A model generated the notes under the pieces. The model made no database searches, was not told the origin of the DNA, and saw only the letters and a program-made list of their open reading frames with translations. This document shows positions 55,881 through 64,000 of a stretch of 64,000 bases of DNA, piece after piece. The stretch's first letter is position 1; every line of letters begins with the position of its first letter. This DNA is from Candidatus Albibeggiatoa sp. nov. NOAA (GTDB taxonomy: Bacteria > Pseudomonadota > Gammaproteobacteria > Beggiatoales > Beggiatoaceae): assembly GCA_025800385.1 (NCBI GenBank), contig JAOXRS010000244.1, positions 124,001-188,000 on the forward strand, written 5' to 3'. Position numbers and translations under genes: made by a program.

Positions 55881-58076
55881 ATGGTTATAATGAATCATCT
55901 TATTTTTGGTTTAGGATTGCGCAATATGATTCATTTAGCAGGTATTTTGCTTGTTGGAGCTGGTGTTGCTGCCAGTAGGGTTGATTGGAAAAAAGTTGCG
56001 AAAGATACCCGTTCTTATTTATCAGTTGCAGGTGATAAAAGTGCGCAAGCTTATGTCGAAAATGATGAACAAGAAGTTGCATTAAAACAAGCTGAAGATA
56101 CAGGCTTATCAGTCATTGAAGAAGAAAGTAACCGAAAACCTTACCAATTTGCCGTAACTTCAGGTGTTATGGGAACAGCAATTGCCTCTCAACTCTTTTT
56201 TCCTGCATTAGCTCCCGTCTCTTTGCTCTTAATTGGCTACACCGCAGCAGAAATCTTTAGAGAAGCAGGTGATGCTATTTTTAAAGAAAAACAGGTTAAA
56301 GTTGATATTTTAGATGCAACGGTAATTTCTTTATGTTTAGTCTTCGGACAAATTGGTGCAGCTGCATTTATGGTATGGGTATTAGATATTGCTGATTTAT
56401 TATTAGAAAAAACCCGCCGCCAGTCACGTCAGTATTTGGCCGATATTTTCGGAGAACAAGCCCGCTTTGCATGGTTATTAGTGGACGGTCAGGAAGTACA
56501 AACACCTGTAGAAGAGTTAAACAAAGGCGACATTATTATCGTTAATACAGGTGAGCAAGTGCCAATTGATGGTGAGATCGTCTATGGTGAAGCGATGATC
56601 GACCAACATAGTTTAACGGGAGAATCTGCCCCTGTAGAAAAACATTTAGGTGATGAAGCGTTGGCAACTACGGTTTTAGTTGGCGGTAAAATTCATGTCA
56701 AAGTTGATAAAACAGGTAATGATACGGTTGCATCAAAGGTATTAGAAATTATTAATGATGCAGCAACTTATAAGGTTGATTTACAGTCAATGGGTGAAGA
56801 TATTGCTGACCGTATGGTATTACCGACTTTAGGTTTAGGTGCTTTAGGTTATGCTGTCACTAGTCCTAGTGCAATGCTGGCTATTATCAACGCTGACTAT
56901 GGTACAGGTATTCGTGTGGCTGCGCCGATTGCGTTGCTTGCGGCATTGGGTAAATCTGCAAAAAATGGGGTGTTAGTTAAAGACAGTCGTGTATTTGAGA
57001 ATTTGAATCATATTGACGCGGTATTATTCGATAAAACAGGCACATTGACTCATGACGTACCGAAAGTCGCTAACATTGTCCTAACCGATAATAAATACTC
57101 TGAAGATAAAATTTTATTATACACAGCAACAGCTGAACAAAAATTCTCGCACCCGATTGCTAATGCAATTTTACAAGAAGCAGAAAACCGAGGTATGACG
57201 TTACCAGCTCATGATGATTCTAAATACCATGTTGGCTTTGGTATTGAGGTGATGGTGCAAGGTGATTTAGTTAAAGTGGGCAGCGGCCGTTATATGGAAC
57301 GGGAAGAAATTGAGTTGCCTGAAGTGATTGAAGCTGCATTACAAGATACACGAGACCGTGGTCATTCTGCAATTCTTATTGCGATCAATAACAAAATTGC
57401 AGGTTTAATTGAGTTGCAATCAAGTGTTCGTGATGAGGCGCGTGAAATCATTGAGAGCTTGCATCAACGCGGCGTGAAAGAAATCATTTTAATCTCTGGC
57501 GATCATGAAGCCCCAACCCGTGAGCTAGCTGGCGAACTGGGTGTAGATCGTTATTTCGCAGGCGTGTTACCGCATGAAAAAGCGGATCATGTGAAAGCCC
57601 TTCAAGAAGAAGGCAAAAAAGTGATGATGGTCGGTGATGGCATTAATGATTCTGCAGCCTTGTCTTTCGCTGACATTGGTGTTTCTTTGCATGGTGCATC
57701 TACGATTGCAGTCGACGTAGCTGATGTGATCTTTATGGATGGACATTTGCAGAAATTTGATTACTTATTTGAAGTTGCGGATACTTTACAAGAAAATGTA
57801 CAACGTAGTTTCTATTTAATTGCGATTCCAAATACTTTTTGTATTTTAGGTGGTTTATTGGGTTACTTTGGTTTAGCCAGCTCATTGGTGTTAAACAATG
57901 GTTTCAACCTCGTGGCGGCAATCAATGGTTCAATGTTGTATGCAGAAACAGATATGCCTCAAGAAAAAGATGTGACTGCTGAAACGATAGAAATCAAAGA
58001 AGATAGTTCACAGGATGTCAAAACAGAAGCAACCAGTGAAAATACACAACAAGAGCCAGAAAAAATAGCGGCCTAA
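55881..58076 (+). CDS. P1B-like cation-transporting P-type ATPase without CPx motif
   Basis: This is a 731-residue ATPase with the usual TGES actuator, the phosphorylated D384 in DKTGTLTHD and the hinge GDGINDSAALS. The position of the CPC/SPC membrane motif reads DYGTGIRVAAPIALLAAL, with neither Cys nor Ser. There is no N-terminal HMA domain with CxxC. The N-terminus has one short membrane segment (AGILLVGAGVAAS), a charged stretch, then helices; the C-terminus ends in an acidic Glu/Thr-rich tail. Similar CPx-less pumps (CtpC/CtpD-like) are linked to Mn or Fe. The substrate here cannot be read from the sequence. It stands alone. ATGs at 55881 and 55890 are both possible starts. Confidence 0.8.
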   Translation: MVIMNHLIFGLGLRNMIHLAGILLVGAGVAASRVDWKKVAKDTRSYLSVAGDKSAQAYVENDEQEVALKQAEDTGLSVIEEESNRKPYQFAVTSGVMGTAIASQLFFPALAPVSLLLIGYTAAEIFREAGDAIFKEKQVKVDILDATVISLCLVFGQIGAAAFMVWVLDIADLLLEKTRRQSRQYLADIFGEQARFAWLLVDGQEVQTPVEELNKGDIIIVNTGEQVPIDGEIVYGEAMIDQHSLTGESAPVEKHLGDEALATTVLVGGKIHVKVDKTGNDTVASKVLEIINDAATYKVDLQSMGEDIADRMVLPTLGLGALGYAVTSPSAMLAIINADYGTGIRVAAPIALLAALGKSAKNGVLVKDSRVFENLNHIDAVLFDKTGTLTHDVPKVANIVLTDNKYSEDKILLYTATAEQKFSHPIANAILQEAENRGMTLPAHDDSKYHVGFGIEVMVQGDLVKVGSGRYMEREEIELPEVIEAALQDTRDRGHSAILIAINNKIAGLIELQSSVRDEAREIIESLHQRGVKEIILISGDHEAPTRELAGELGVDRYFAGVLPHEKADHVKALQEEGKKVMMVGDGINDSAALSFADIGVSLHGASTIAVDVADVIFMDGHLQKFDYLFEVADTLQENVQRSFYLIAIPNTFCILGGLLGYFGLASSLVLNNGFNLVAAINGSMLYAETDMPQEKDVTAETIEIKEDSSQDVKTEATSENTQQEPEKIAA

Positions 58077-58376
58077 TTATTTTTTAACCTGAGTAAGCAG
58101 TTTTAAATTTAAAGTCTGCACAAGGCGTTATGATTTAGAACTGTCTTATTTTGGTTTAGGTAAACTCATTGTTGCATTGCAATATAAGTGGCGCATTGTT
58201 AACGCGAAAATCATACCACTAATACTGGTTTTACTTGTCTCATTCTCCCTTCTCAAAGTAAAGTACTCTCCCAACAGAATTAATTTATCGGTTTAGCTCA
58301 TTTTTTTACTTGTTATTTGGCTAAACTTTGATAGAATTGTCGGCTTATTTTTTTCTGGGATTTACGGAGAACTGCT
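58077..58376. other. 300-bp gap between the P-type ATPase and rpmB
   Basis: Its distal end should hold the rpmB promoter and leader; ACGGAGA eight bases before the rpmB ATG is the ribosome site. I see no other gene, repeat or convincing terminator for the ATPase. Confidence 0.4.
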
Positions 58377-58613
58377 ATGTCTAGAGTTTGTGAAGTGACA
58401 GGCAAACGCCCAATGTCTGGGAACAATGTTTCTCATGCAAATAACAAAACCCGTCGCCGTTTTTTACCTAACTTACATACTCATCGTTTTTGGGTTGAAA
58501 GTGAAAACCGTTGGGTGAAATTGCGTGTTTCTCGTCAAGGTATGCGTATCATTGACAAGAAAGGTATCGATGCAGTTTTAGCGGACATGCGTAGTCGCGG
58601 TTTCAAAATCTAA
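58377..58613 (+). CDS. rpmB: 50S ribosomal protein L28
   Basis: This is a 78-residue protein with the invariant [33 protein letters not shown] pattern in its first half and [16 protein letters not shown] later. It has a GGAG ribosome site. The rpmG gene follows 12 bases later. Confidence 0.97.
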   Translation: MSRVCEVTGKRPMSGNNVSHANNKTRRRFLPNLHTHRFWVESENRWVKLRVSRQGMRIIDKKGIDAVLADMRSRGFKI

Positions 58614-58625
58614 CGGAGTGTTATC

Positions 58626-58781
58626 ATGCGTGATAAAATCAAATTAGTTTCTACAGCTGGTACGGGTCATTTTTACACAACGACTAAGAACAAACGTTCT
58701 ACACCAGACAAATTAGTATTCAAAAAATATGACCCTGTTGTGCGTAAGCATGTGGAGTATAAAGAAGCTAAGATTAAATAA
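58626..58781 (+). CDS. rpmG: 50S ribosomal protein L33
   Basis: This 51-residue reading frame begins [20 protein letters not shown] and continues with [18 protein letters not shown], the standard L33 sequence without zinc cysteines. It directly follows rpmB, as in most gammaproteobacteria. The start is preceded by GGAG at 58615-58618. Confidence 0.97.
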   Translation: MRDKIKLVSTAGTGHFYTTTKNKRSTPDKLVFKKYDPVVRKHVEYKEAKIK

Positions 58782-58810
58782 TCTGAATGCCGACTATGAA
58801 CACGCAACCT

Positions 58811-58869
58811 GTACAACAACATGTACTAATTGAGCAAGCGTAGGGTACTCAATTGATTGGTTACCCTAC
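58811..58869 (+). ncRNA. Possible structured 3' region with pseudoknot-compatible pairings after rpmG
   Basis: Three pairings overlap: GTACA/TGTAC (58811-58815 with 58822-58826), AATTGAG/CTCAATT (58828-58834 with 58848-58854), and GTAGGGTA/TACCCTAC (58840-58847 with 58862-58869). The last two interleave: one arm of the third helix lies in the loop of the second, so they form an H-type pseudoknot or are alternatives. It may simply be the rpmG terminator; only weak T follows. Confidence 0.4.
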
Positions 58870-58878
58870 CTGTTTGAG

Positions 58879-58972
58879 TCAGTTATCAGTTATCAGTTAT
58901 CAGTTATCAGTTATCAGTTATCAGTTATCAGTTATCAGTTATCAGTTATCAGTTATCAGTTATCAGTTATCA
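58879..58972. repeat. Tandem array of the heptamer TCAGTTA (TAACTGA), 13 exact copies
   Basis: Thirteen uninterrupted copies of TCAGTTA run from 58879 to 58969, followed by TCA. There is no spacer variation, so this is not a CRISPR. It lies between rpmG and the mazG stop (58996). The reverse complement is TAACTGA, known as an abundant intergenic direct repeat of marine Beggiatoaceae. Confidence 0.97.
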
Positions 58973-58995
58973 AACTAGTTTACAGATAAAATCGC

Positions 58996-59781
58996 TTAGT
59001 CCACATCTTTTTTTGCTTGTTTCCAGTATTGATCCATTTCTTCTAACTCCATATCATGTAAGTCTTTTTTATCTTGTCTTACCAAAACTTCAACTTGCTT
59101 GAATCGCTTCATGAATCGTTTGTTCGTTCGCTCCAGTGCTGTTTCAGGATTCACACCAACAAAACGCGCATAATTTACCAAAGCAAATAAAATATCACCA
59201 AACTCATCTTCCATTTTTTCGGTATTGTTTACATCCAGTTCATTTTTGAACTCTTGCATTTCTTCTTCAACTTTATCCCAAACCTGTTCCTTGTTGTCCC
59301 AGTCAAAACCGACACCGCGCACTTTTTCTTGCATCCGATAGGCTTTAATTAATGCAGGTAAAGATTGGGGCACACCTGCTAATACACTGCGATTGACATC
59401 TTCTTTAAGTTTTTGTACTTCCCAACGTTGTTTAACTGCTTGCGCGTCGTCTGCTTGTGCATCACCATAAACATGTGGATGACGAGAAATAACTTTATCA
59501 CAAAGCGTGTCAATAATATCAGCCATATCAAAAGCTTGTTGTTCAGAACCAATTTTGGCATAAAACACAATATGTAATAATAAATCGCCTAGTTCTTTTT
59601 TAATTTCAGGCAAATCATTGTCTAAAACAGCATCAGATAATTCATAAGTCTCTTCAATTGTGAGATGCCGTAAAGATTGCATGGTTTGCTTTTTATCCCA
59701 TGGACATTTTTCACGTAAATCATCCATGATTTGTAATAAACGCGTAAAAGCTTGGCAATATTTATCGTCGGAGGTATTCAT
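58996..59781 (-). CDS. mazG: Nucleoside triphosphate pyrophosphohydrolase MazG
   Basis: This is a 261-residue tandem MazG protein. The N-terminal domain has CPWDKKQTMQSLRHLTIEETYELSDAV with the EExxE metal motif and ELGDLLLHIVFYAK. The C-terminal domain repeats the pattern (EEMQEFKNEL, EDEFGDILFALVNYARF). It hydrolyses NTPs, and in E. coli also lowers ppGpp under starvation. Length is normal. Downstream lies the heptamer array, with no separate terminator seen. Confidence 0.95.
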   Translation of the reverse strand: MNTSDDKYCQAFTRLLQIMDDLREKCPWDKKQTMQSLRHLTIEETYELSDAVLDNDLPEIKKELGDLLLHIVFYAKIGSEQQAFDMADIIDTLCDKVISRHPHVYGDAQADDAQAVKQRWEVQKLKEDVNRSVLAGVPQSLPALIKAYRMQEKVRGVGFDWDNKEQVWDKVEEEMQEFKNELDVNNTEKMEDEFGDILFALVNYARFVGVNPETALERTNKRFMKRFKQVEVLVRQDKKDLHDMELEEMDQYWKQAKKDVD

Positions 59782-59882
59782 TAAGAAATATCTTTTGTGT
59801 GCAGATAGTTTCTATTATACCACTGAAAAAATAGAAGGCTGGGAAGTAGAGGTATTGATTTAAGAAGGGTTTGCAAATAAAA

Positions 59883-59909
59883 GCCCCAAAATATTTAATA
59901 TCTTGAGGC
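59883..59909 (-). terminator. Terminator of the dynamin-like GTPase gene
   Basis: On the minus strand, GCCTCAAGATAT pairs with ATATTTTGGGGC (12 base pairs with two G-U) around a three-base loop. It is followed by TTTTATTTG. It lies 27 bases after the stop codon. Confidence 0.75.
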
Positions 59910-59936
59910 CATAGATCATGGAGTTAAGTAACCATC

Positions 59937-61370
59937 TTATGCTTCTTCAGTTTCTTTTTTACCAGATGGATTAGTGAAACGATCATTTAAGCGGCGAACG
60001 TAAAGATTTACATCAGCGAGTACTTTGTGTACTTGACGACGGGTTGTGTCATGCCAACCACTTGGCTTGCTGCTGAATAAAGGCATGAATAAACGACGCA
60101 TAAAGCATGTGTTTTGACGGAAAGCACCGCTTAACATTTTTAAGATGCGATCATTTCCTACTTCATAACGTAAATTTTTCAACATGCTATTGGAAAGCAT
60201 AGAGCTGACTGTCATGTGAATGAATAATAAAACAGCCGCTGCAACACCACCAGCCCAGTATAATGTTGTTTCATCTTGTGGTACTTGATCCATAGTCATA
60301 CCAGTGTAATACCACCATGCACCGCCACCAATAGCAGCTAATAAAATAATTGATAAATCAGTCCAGAATGTACTACTACGCCAGCGAGCAATTAATTCTT
60401 GTAATTGAGGTACAACTTCATGTTCAATTTCTTTTGCGGAATGTTCTAAAATACCCACGATACGATATGCACGTTCAATGCTGACTTGATCCATACGCTC
60501 TTGAATTGCATCAATATCTTCTTTTGCTTTTGCTTCCATGCGTTCCCGAACCACTGGATTTTCAATAGGAACAGATACTTCAGGATTGTAAATACGGTAG
60601 AAACGACCAGCAGTTAAGCCTGCTTGTGCTAAGGAACGTTGCCATGCTGCAACTACTTCTTCTAAATTGTCTTCGCGTGCTGTGATGTCAATTTGATTCA
60701 AGATATACATGAATTTATTAGCATCAGGGCGGTCTTTGGTTTCAGTGACTAAGTGTTGTAACGTGTCATGCATTGCGCCAGGTTCTGGGTGGCGCGCATC
60801 GAAGAAGACTAGCACTAAATCTGATAAATCTAGAATGTGCTTAGTAATACGCAAAGTCGCGGTACGTTGGTGGTCAGCATCAAACCCCGGAGAGTCTATT
60901 AATATTTTGCCTTTTAACGCATCACAATTGCATGTTTTAAGTTGCATGTAACCATCTAAACGGTGATCGCCACCCTCTGTATCAGAAATAGCACGACTAA
61001 ATTGATAAAAAGGAAAACGTGGATCAGCGTCTAATGCAATCCCTGGTAATGTATTGACACCTTCTTCATCAGAGTAACTAATGACGGTGAATTTATCATC
61101 AACTGCTTGGTTGCCAGTGCGCTGAATGTCATTATTAATGTAAGAATTGATGAATGTTGATTTGCCTGCTGAGAATGTACCCATAATGGAGACCATTGGC
61201 CACCACGACACATTGGTTGCGTAAGACTGTTCATTGTCTATAATGCCCAGTTGATAGGCAACGCTATCTAATTCACGAAAAATTTTAATCACATCATAAA
61301 GAATGTCATTTTCTTCCTTCAGATGTGTTTCTAACTCTTTAATTCTTTTACTAACGTGCGTATCTGCCAT
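59937..61370 (-). CDS. Dynamin-like GTPase with C-terminal membrane segments
   Basis: This is a 477-residue protein. An N-terminal coiled region is followed by a large GTPase domain: P-loop GTFSAGKST (64-72), switch QAVDDKFTVISY, G3 LIDSPGFD, G4-like ILNQID. A helical stalk precedes two membrane segments (about 335-385: FWTDLSIILLAAIGGGAWWYY and YWAGGVAAAVLLFIHMTV). A helical tail (LRYEVGNDRILKMLSGAFRQN) follows. This is the layout of bacterial dynamin-like proteins, which remodel or sense membranes. A single copy here, not the usual tandem pair. Function not known. Confidence 0.8.
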   Translation of the reverse strand: MADTHVSKRIKELETHLKEENDILYDVIKIFRELDSVAYQLGIIDNEQSYATNVSWWPMVSIMGTFSAGKSTFINSYINNDIQRTGNQAVDDKFTVISYSDEEGVNTLPGIALDADPRFPFYQFSRAISDTEGGDHRLDGYMQLKTCNCDALKGKILIDSPGFDADHQRTATLRITKHILDLSDLVLVFFDARHPEPGAMHDTLQHLVTETKDRPDANKFMYILNQIDITAREDNLEEVVAAWQRSLAQAGLTAGRFYRIYNPEVSVPIENPVVRERMEAKAKEDIDAIQERMDQVSIERAYRIVGILEHSAKEIEHEVVPQLQELIARWRSSTFWTDLSIILLAAIGGGAWWYYTGMTMDQVPQDETTLYWAGGVAAAVLLFIHMTVSSMLSNSMLKNLRYEVGNDRILKMLSGAFRQNTCFMRRLFMPLFSSKPSGWHDTTRRQVHKVLADVNLYVRRLNDRFTNPSGKKETEEA

Positions 61371-61771
61371 GTTGCATTCCTCTTTTAGACTAATCGCGGC
61401 TGGGGTCTACTAAGCAGTCATTGCCTATGAAAGTGTAAAACATGAAATAGGACAATTCGGCGACAAAAGAGTTTGTGATATAAAAACCACACCTCTTTCC
61501 TCCTGTTGTAATTTAATCATATCATTTTATCCATACTTAAAATAGTCATATCACGGTATACAATAGTAAAATTATTGATGGTTATTCTGCATAGTTTGGT
61601 CATTTAGGTTTTATTTGAAAAAATAGGTGTTTGAGATATGCACAAGCTTGAACCCTATTTATAGAGCACTTTGATAACAATGAAAACATTGTTTTCTTTT
61701 GTAAACCCTGTTAAGCTTCGCAAACATAATTTTTCTTTATAATCACTTTTTAAGTACTTAGGGTTAATCTC
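61371..61771. other. 401-bp intergenic region between divergent dynamin-like gene and cysC
   Basis: A TATAAT at 61738-61743, 28 bases before the cysC start, could be a -10 box; no good -35 is 17 bases upstream. No open reading frame, repeat or RNA gene was recognised. Confidence 0.35.
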
Positions 61772-62386
61772 ATGGCAGTAATGAAAAGCACTAATACCGT
61801 ATGGCATCATGCAACTGTAACGCGTGACAGACGTGCAGAATTAAATAAGCATAAAAGTGTGATTTTGTGGTTTACAGGTTTATCAGGTGCAGGTAAATCG
61901 ACATTAGCCCATGCCGTGGAAGAAGAATTATATCAACGTGGTTACCATACATTTGTATTAGATGGTGATAATGTAAGACATGGCTTATGCGGTGATTTAG
62001 GTTTCTCAGATAAAGATCGTGAAGAAAACATCCGTCGTGTTGGCGAAGTGTCTAAATTATTTGTTGAAGCAGGCGTGATTGTGTTGACTGCCTTCATCTC
62101 TCCATTTAAAGCAGATCGTGACAAAGTCCGTAGCTTAGCTCCTGATGATTTTGTTGAAATTTTCTGCGAATGCCCGCTTGAAGTATGTGAAGACCGTGAT
62201 GTTAAAGGCTTATACAAAAAAGCACGTGCGGGTGTCATTCCTGAATTTACTGGCATTTCATCTCCTTACGAAGAGCCAGAAAATCCTGAATTAACCATCA
62301 ATACAGGTACAGCAAGTTTAGAAGATTGTGCAAAACAAGTTTTAGATTATTTAGTAGAACGTGGTATTTACCAAGAATCTGAATAA
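61772..62386 (+). CDS. cysC: Adenylylsulfate (APS) kinase
   Basis: This is a 204-residue kinase that phosphorylates APS to PAPS. The P-loop is GLSGAGKST (36-44), the APS-binding DGDNVRHGL follows, then [16 protein letters not shown] and the catalytic Ser110 in [23 protein letters not shown] is near the end. No cysDN gene is adjacent. In a sulfur oxidiser it could also serve sulfate-ester synthesis, but context does not decide this. Confidence 0.95.
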   Translation: MAVMKSTNTVWHHATVTRDRRAELNKHKSVILWFTGLSGAGKSTLAHAVEEELYQRGYHTFVLDGDNVRHGLCGDLGFSDKDREENIRRVGEVSKLFVEAGVIVLTAFISPFKADRDKVRSLAPDDFVEIFCECPLEVCEDRDVKGLYKKARAGVIPEFTGISSPYEEPENPELTINTGTASLEDCAKQVLDYLVERGIYQESE

Positions 62387-62617
62387 TTTATGATGAAACA
62401 ATGCCTTCACTCTATCCAGAATGGAGGTATTGTGATGTTGAATTATCACTTTGTAAAAATTATCAGATAGTTTTCAAATTAAGCCTCTCACTTCATTAGA
62501 TTATATTTTCTATATCATTATCCTGTTATTCTTGTAGTAGTGTAATTGGAATAAATATTGTTTAAAAAACACTTACTTCTATTACTATTTTCTGCAAGTA
62601 TTATGGGGAAGTGAGCG

Positions 62618-63454
62618 ATGTACAGAACAATTCTGCTGCTGTTATTGTTATTTAACGCCAATTGGGTATTCGCTATACAGGAAAATAGTACCCACGCCTC
62701 TGAACAGACATTTGTCTTTGGAGTTGTACCTCAACATAAAGCTTTACGCTCCGCCGCGCGGTGGCAGCCACTATTAGAATATATCAGCCGCCATACAGGA
62801 TACAATCTACAGTTTTCTACAGAGCCAACAATCGATCAGTTCACTCAAGCATTTTTAGATGGTGAATATGACTTTGTTTATGTAAACCCCCATTCCTACA
62901 CCCTCGGTCATGAAGCAGAAGGATATTGCGCTTTTGCAAAAGAAGCAGAGCGTACATTACGGGCTATCATTGTTGTTCGTGCTGATAACGCTATCCGACA
63001 TCTTAGAGACCTTGAAGGTCAAAAAGTTGCGTTTCCAGCTGAAGCCGCATTCACCAGTATTTTGCTCAAAACGGCATTAGCTCAACTCGGTATTCAGATT
63101 AAACCTGTTTATATAGGGTCACATGATGAAGTTTATTTGTCAGTTTATAAAGGACAGTATGTTGCAGGTGGCGGTGTGGTGAGAACATTTAAAGGTATTA
63201 ATCAAAATTCAGCTTTACGTAAATATTTGAAAGTTTTTTGGAAAACCGAAGAATATACAGGTCATGCTTTAGCTGCGCATCCACGTGTGCCACATGAAGC
63301 GGTTGGTAAAATTTTAAATGTAATGAAAACACTGTCTGATGATGCTTATGGGCAATATCTGCTTGAAGAAGTTAAATTAAACGGTATTGAAACTGCACAA
63401 GATGCTGATTGGGATATTATTCGGCTATTGTTTTCAGATATAGAAGTGCTTTAG
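62618..63454 (+). CDS. PhnD-like substrate-binding protein, orphan
   Basis: This is a 278-residue protein with a signal peptide (ILLLLLLFNANWVFA, cleavage near FAIQ). It has the PhnD pattern FGVVPQHKALRSAARWQPLLEY, FVYVNPHSYTLGHE and DLEGQKVAFPAEAAFTS and IGSHDEVYLSVYKG. No permease or ATPase is next to it, so import is unsupported. It is the second such protein in the window; the other is next to a histidine kinase. The ligand is probably a small anion, by family only. Confidence 0.8.
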   Translation: MYRTILLLLLLFNANWVFAIQENSTHASEQTFVFGVVPQHKALRSAARWQPLLEYISRHTGYNLQFSTEPTIDQFTQAFLDGEYDFVYVNPHSYTLGHEAEGYCAFAKEAERTLRAIIVVRADNAIRHLRDLEGQKVAFPAEAAFTSILLKTALAQLGIQIKPVYIGSHDEVYLSVYKGQYVAGGGVVRTFKGINQNSALRKYLKVFWKTEEYTGHALAAHPRVPHEAVGKILNVMKTLSDDAYGQYLLEEVKLNGIETAQDADWDIIRLLFSDIEVL

Positions 63455-63501
63455 CTTTTTATAAAGTCCGCACAACTTATACCTGAAATAGCTGATTTAC
63501 C

Positions 63502-64000
63502 TTACAAACTTTCTAATGCATCAAGTTCATCTAAGCTGAACCCTGCTTTTAAACGTGCTTCGATATTGAAAGGGCCTTTGATTTTGCCACGATAATATAG
63601 ATTTAATAAATCTCTAAATGTTTGCTCTGGCTCTAAATTGCGTTGTGCGCATAGCTCGTTAAACCATCTCGTGCCAATAGCTACATGCCCCACTTCGTCG
63701 CGTAAAATTACTTTTAAAATATCGACCAATTCTGTTTGATTTAGCTTTTGCAACTTCTGCATAATCTTAGGTGTTGCATCAAGACCGCGTGCCTCTAAGA
63801 CTCTGGGTACTAAAGCCATGCGCACCATCACATCGGCTTCGGTTTCAACAGCCATTTCCCATAAACCATTATGCGCGGGCAACTCACCATAGTCATAACC
63901 CATTGCTTGTAAAGGTTCACGAATCATAGAAAAATGTAAAGCTTCCTCATCTGCAACTTGAATCCAATTTGAATAAAACTCACTAGGCATATCACGAAAA
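63502..64000 (-). CDS. DUF455 ferritin-like protein (partial, 5' end outside window)
   Basis: The frame is open to the window edge. It shows the ferritin-like helices of DUF455: WIQVADEEALHFSMIREPL (metal-binding E-x-x-H), LVPRVLEARGLDATP, and ILRDEVGHVAIGTRWFNELC (second E-x-x-H). The N-terminal helix pair lies outside the window. Some members of the wider ferritin-like superfamily are diiron hydroxylases such as MiaE; the DUF455 substrate is not known. It ends 47 bases after the PhnD-like gene, in convergent orientation. Confidence 0.85.
   Translation of the reverse strand, partial: FRDMPSEFYSNWIQVADEEALHFSMIREPLQAMGYDYGELPAHNGLWEMAVETEADVMVRMALVPRVLEARGLDATPKIMQKLQKLNQTELVDILKVILRDEVGHVAIGTRWFNELCAQRNLEPEQTFRDLLNLYYRGKIKGPFNIEARLKAGFSLDELDALESL

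Noticed and set aside
58879-58972. CRISPR array
   Set aside because: The units are 7 bp, directly abutting and identical, with no spacers and no cas genes nearby.

Overview
The window looks like chromosomal DNA from a sulfur-oxidising gammaproteobacterium of the Beggiatoaceae/Thiotrichaceae type. This rests on gammaproteobacterial housekeeping blocks (rpsP-rimM-trmD-rplS, rpmB-rpmG, mpl, cyaY, ccmDEF, yqgE-ruvX), on low-GC DNA with many signalling genes, and on a tandem array of the heptamer TCAGTTA (reverse complement TAACTGA). That heptamer is known as an abundant intergenic repeat in marine Beggiatoaceae. The species assignment is inference.

Layout. 1-563: C-terminal end of a CheA-like chemotaxis kinase with a receiver domain. 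635-3667: two genes each broken by a single in-frame stop (a small PD-(D/E)XK-like protein and an LRR-Roc-COR GTPase). 3766-8572: DUF418 membrane protein, a hybrid histidine kinase and a PhnD-like binding lipoprotein. 9221-11683: FixI/CcoI-type copper ATPase. 11688-16617: a three-gene minus-strand operon encoding an apparent fusion of a TRAP permease with a MacB/FtsX-type ABC permease, its ATPase, and a small basic secreted protein. 16904-22137: NfeD-like OB protein, a secreted Ig/FN3 protein and a glycosyltransferase-methyltransferase fusion. 22188-24199: FIST sensor coupled to a class III cyclase. 24344-26973: ccmDEF. 27388-31299: hrpA. 31439-34151: an unknown secreted protein, a frameshifted reverse transcriptase and a decayed second copy of the hrpA 3' end. 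34222-38681: an ExbD-like protein, homoserine dehydrogenase and two proteins without firm assignments. 39187-47566: housekeeping genes (mpl, pcm-like, rimO, ispG, cyaY, carboxylesterase, galU, queE). 47569-49310: an AbiC-like and an Rpn-nuclease-like gene attached directly to queE. 49332-64000: comEC, DUF2062, ribosomal and tRNA/rRNA-maturation genes, yqgE-ruvX, a second P-type ATPase, rpmB-rpmG, the heptamer array, mazG, a dynamin-like GTPase, cysC, a second PhnD-like protein and a DUF455 ferritin-like gene cut by the window end.

The best candidate for an undescribed system is the TRAP/FtsX fusion with its ATPase and secreted partner (11688-16617). It would join an ion-gradient-driven importer to an ATP-driven mechanotransmission-type permease in one polypeptide. 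Next are the retroelement-bearing segment bracketed by hrpA 3' sequence (31300-34151), the AbiC-Rpn pair coupled to queE, and the FIST-cyclase pair. No tRNA, rRNA, CRISPR array or intact insertion sequence was recognised. All assignments were made by eye from motifs; no database search was run.
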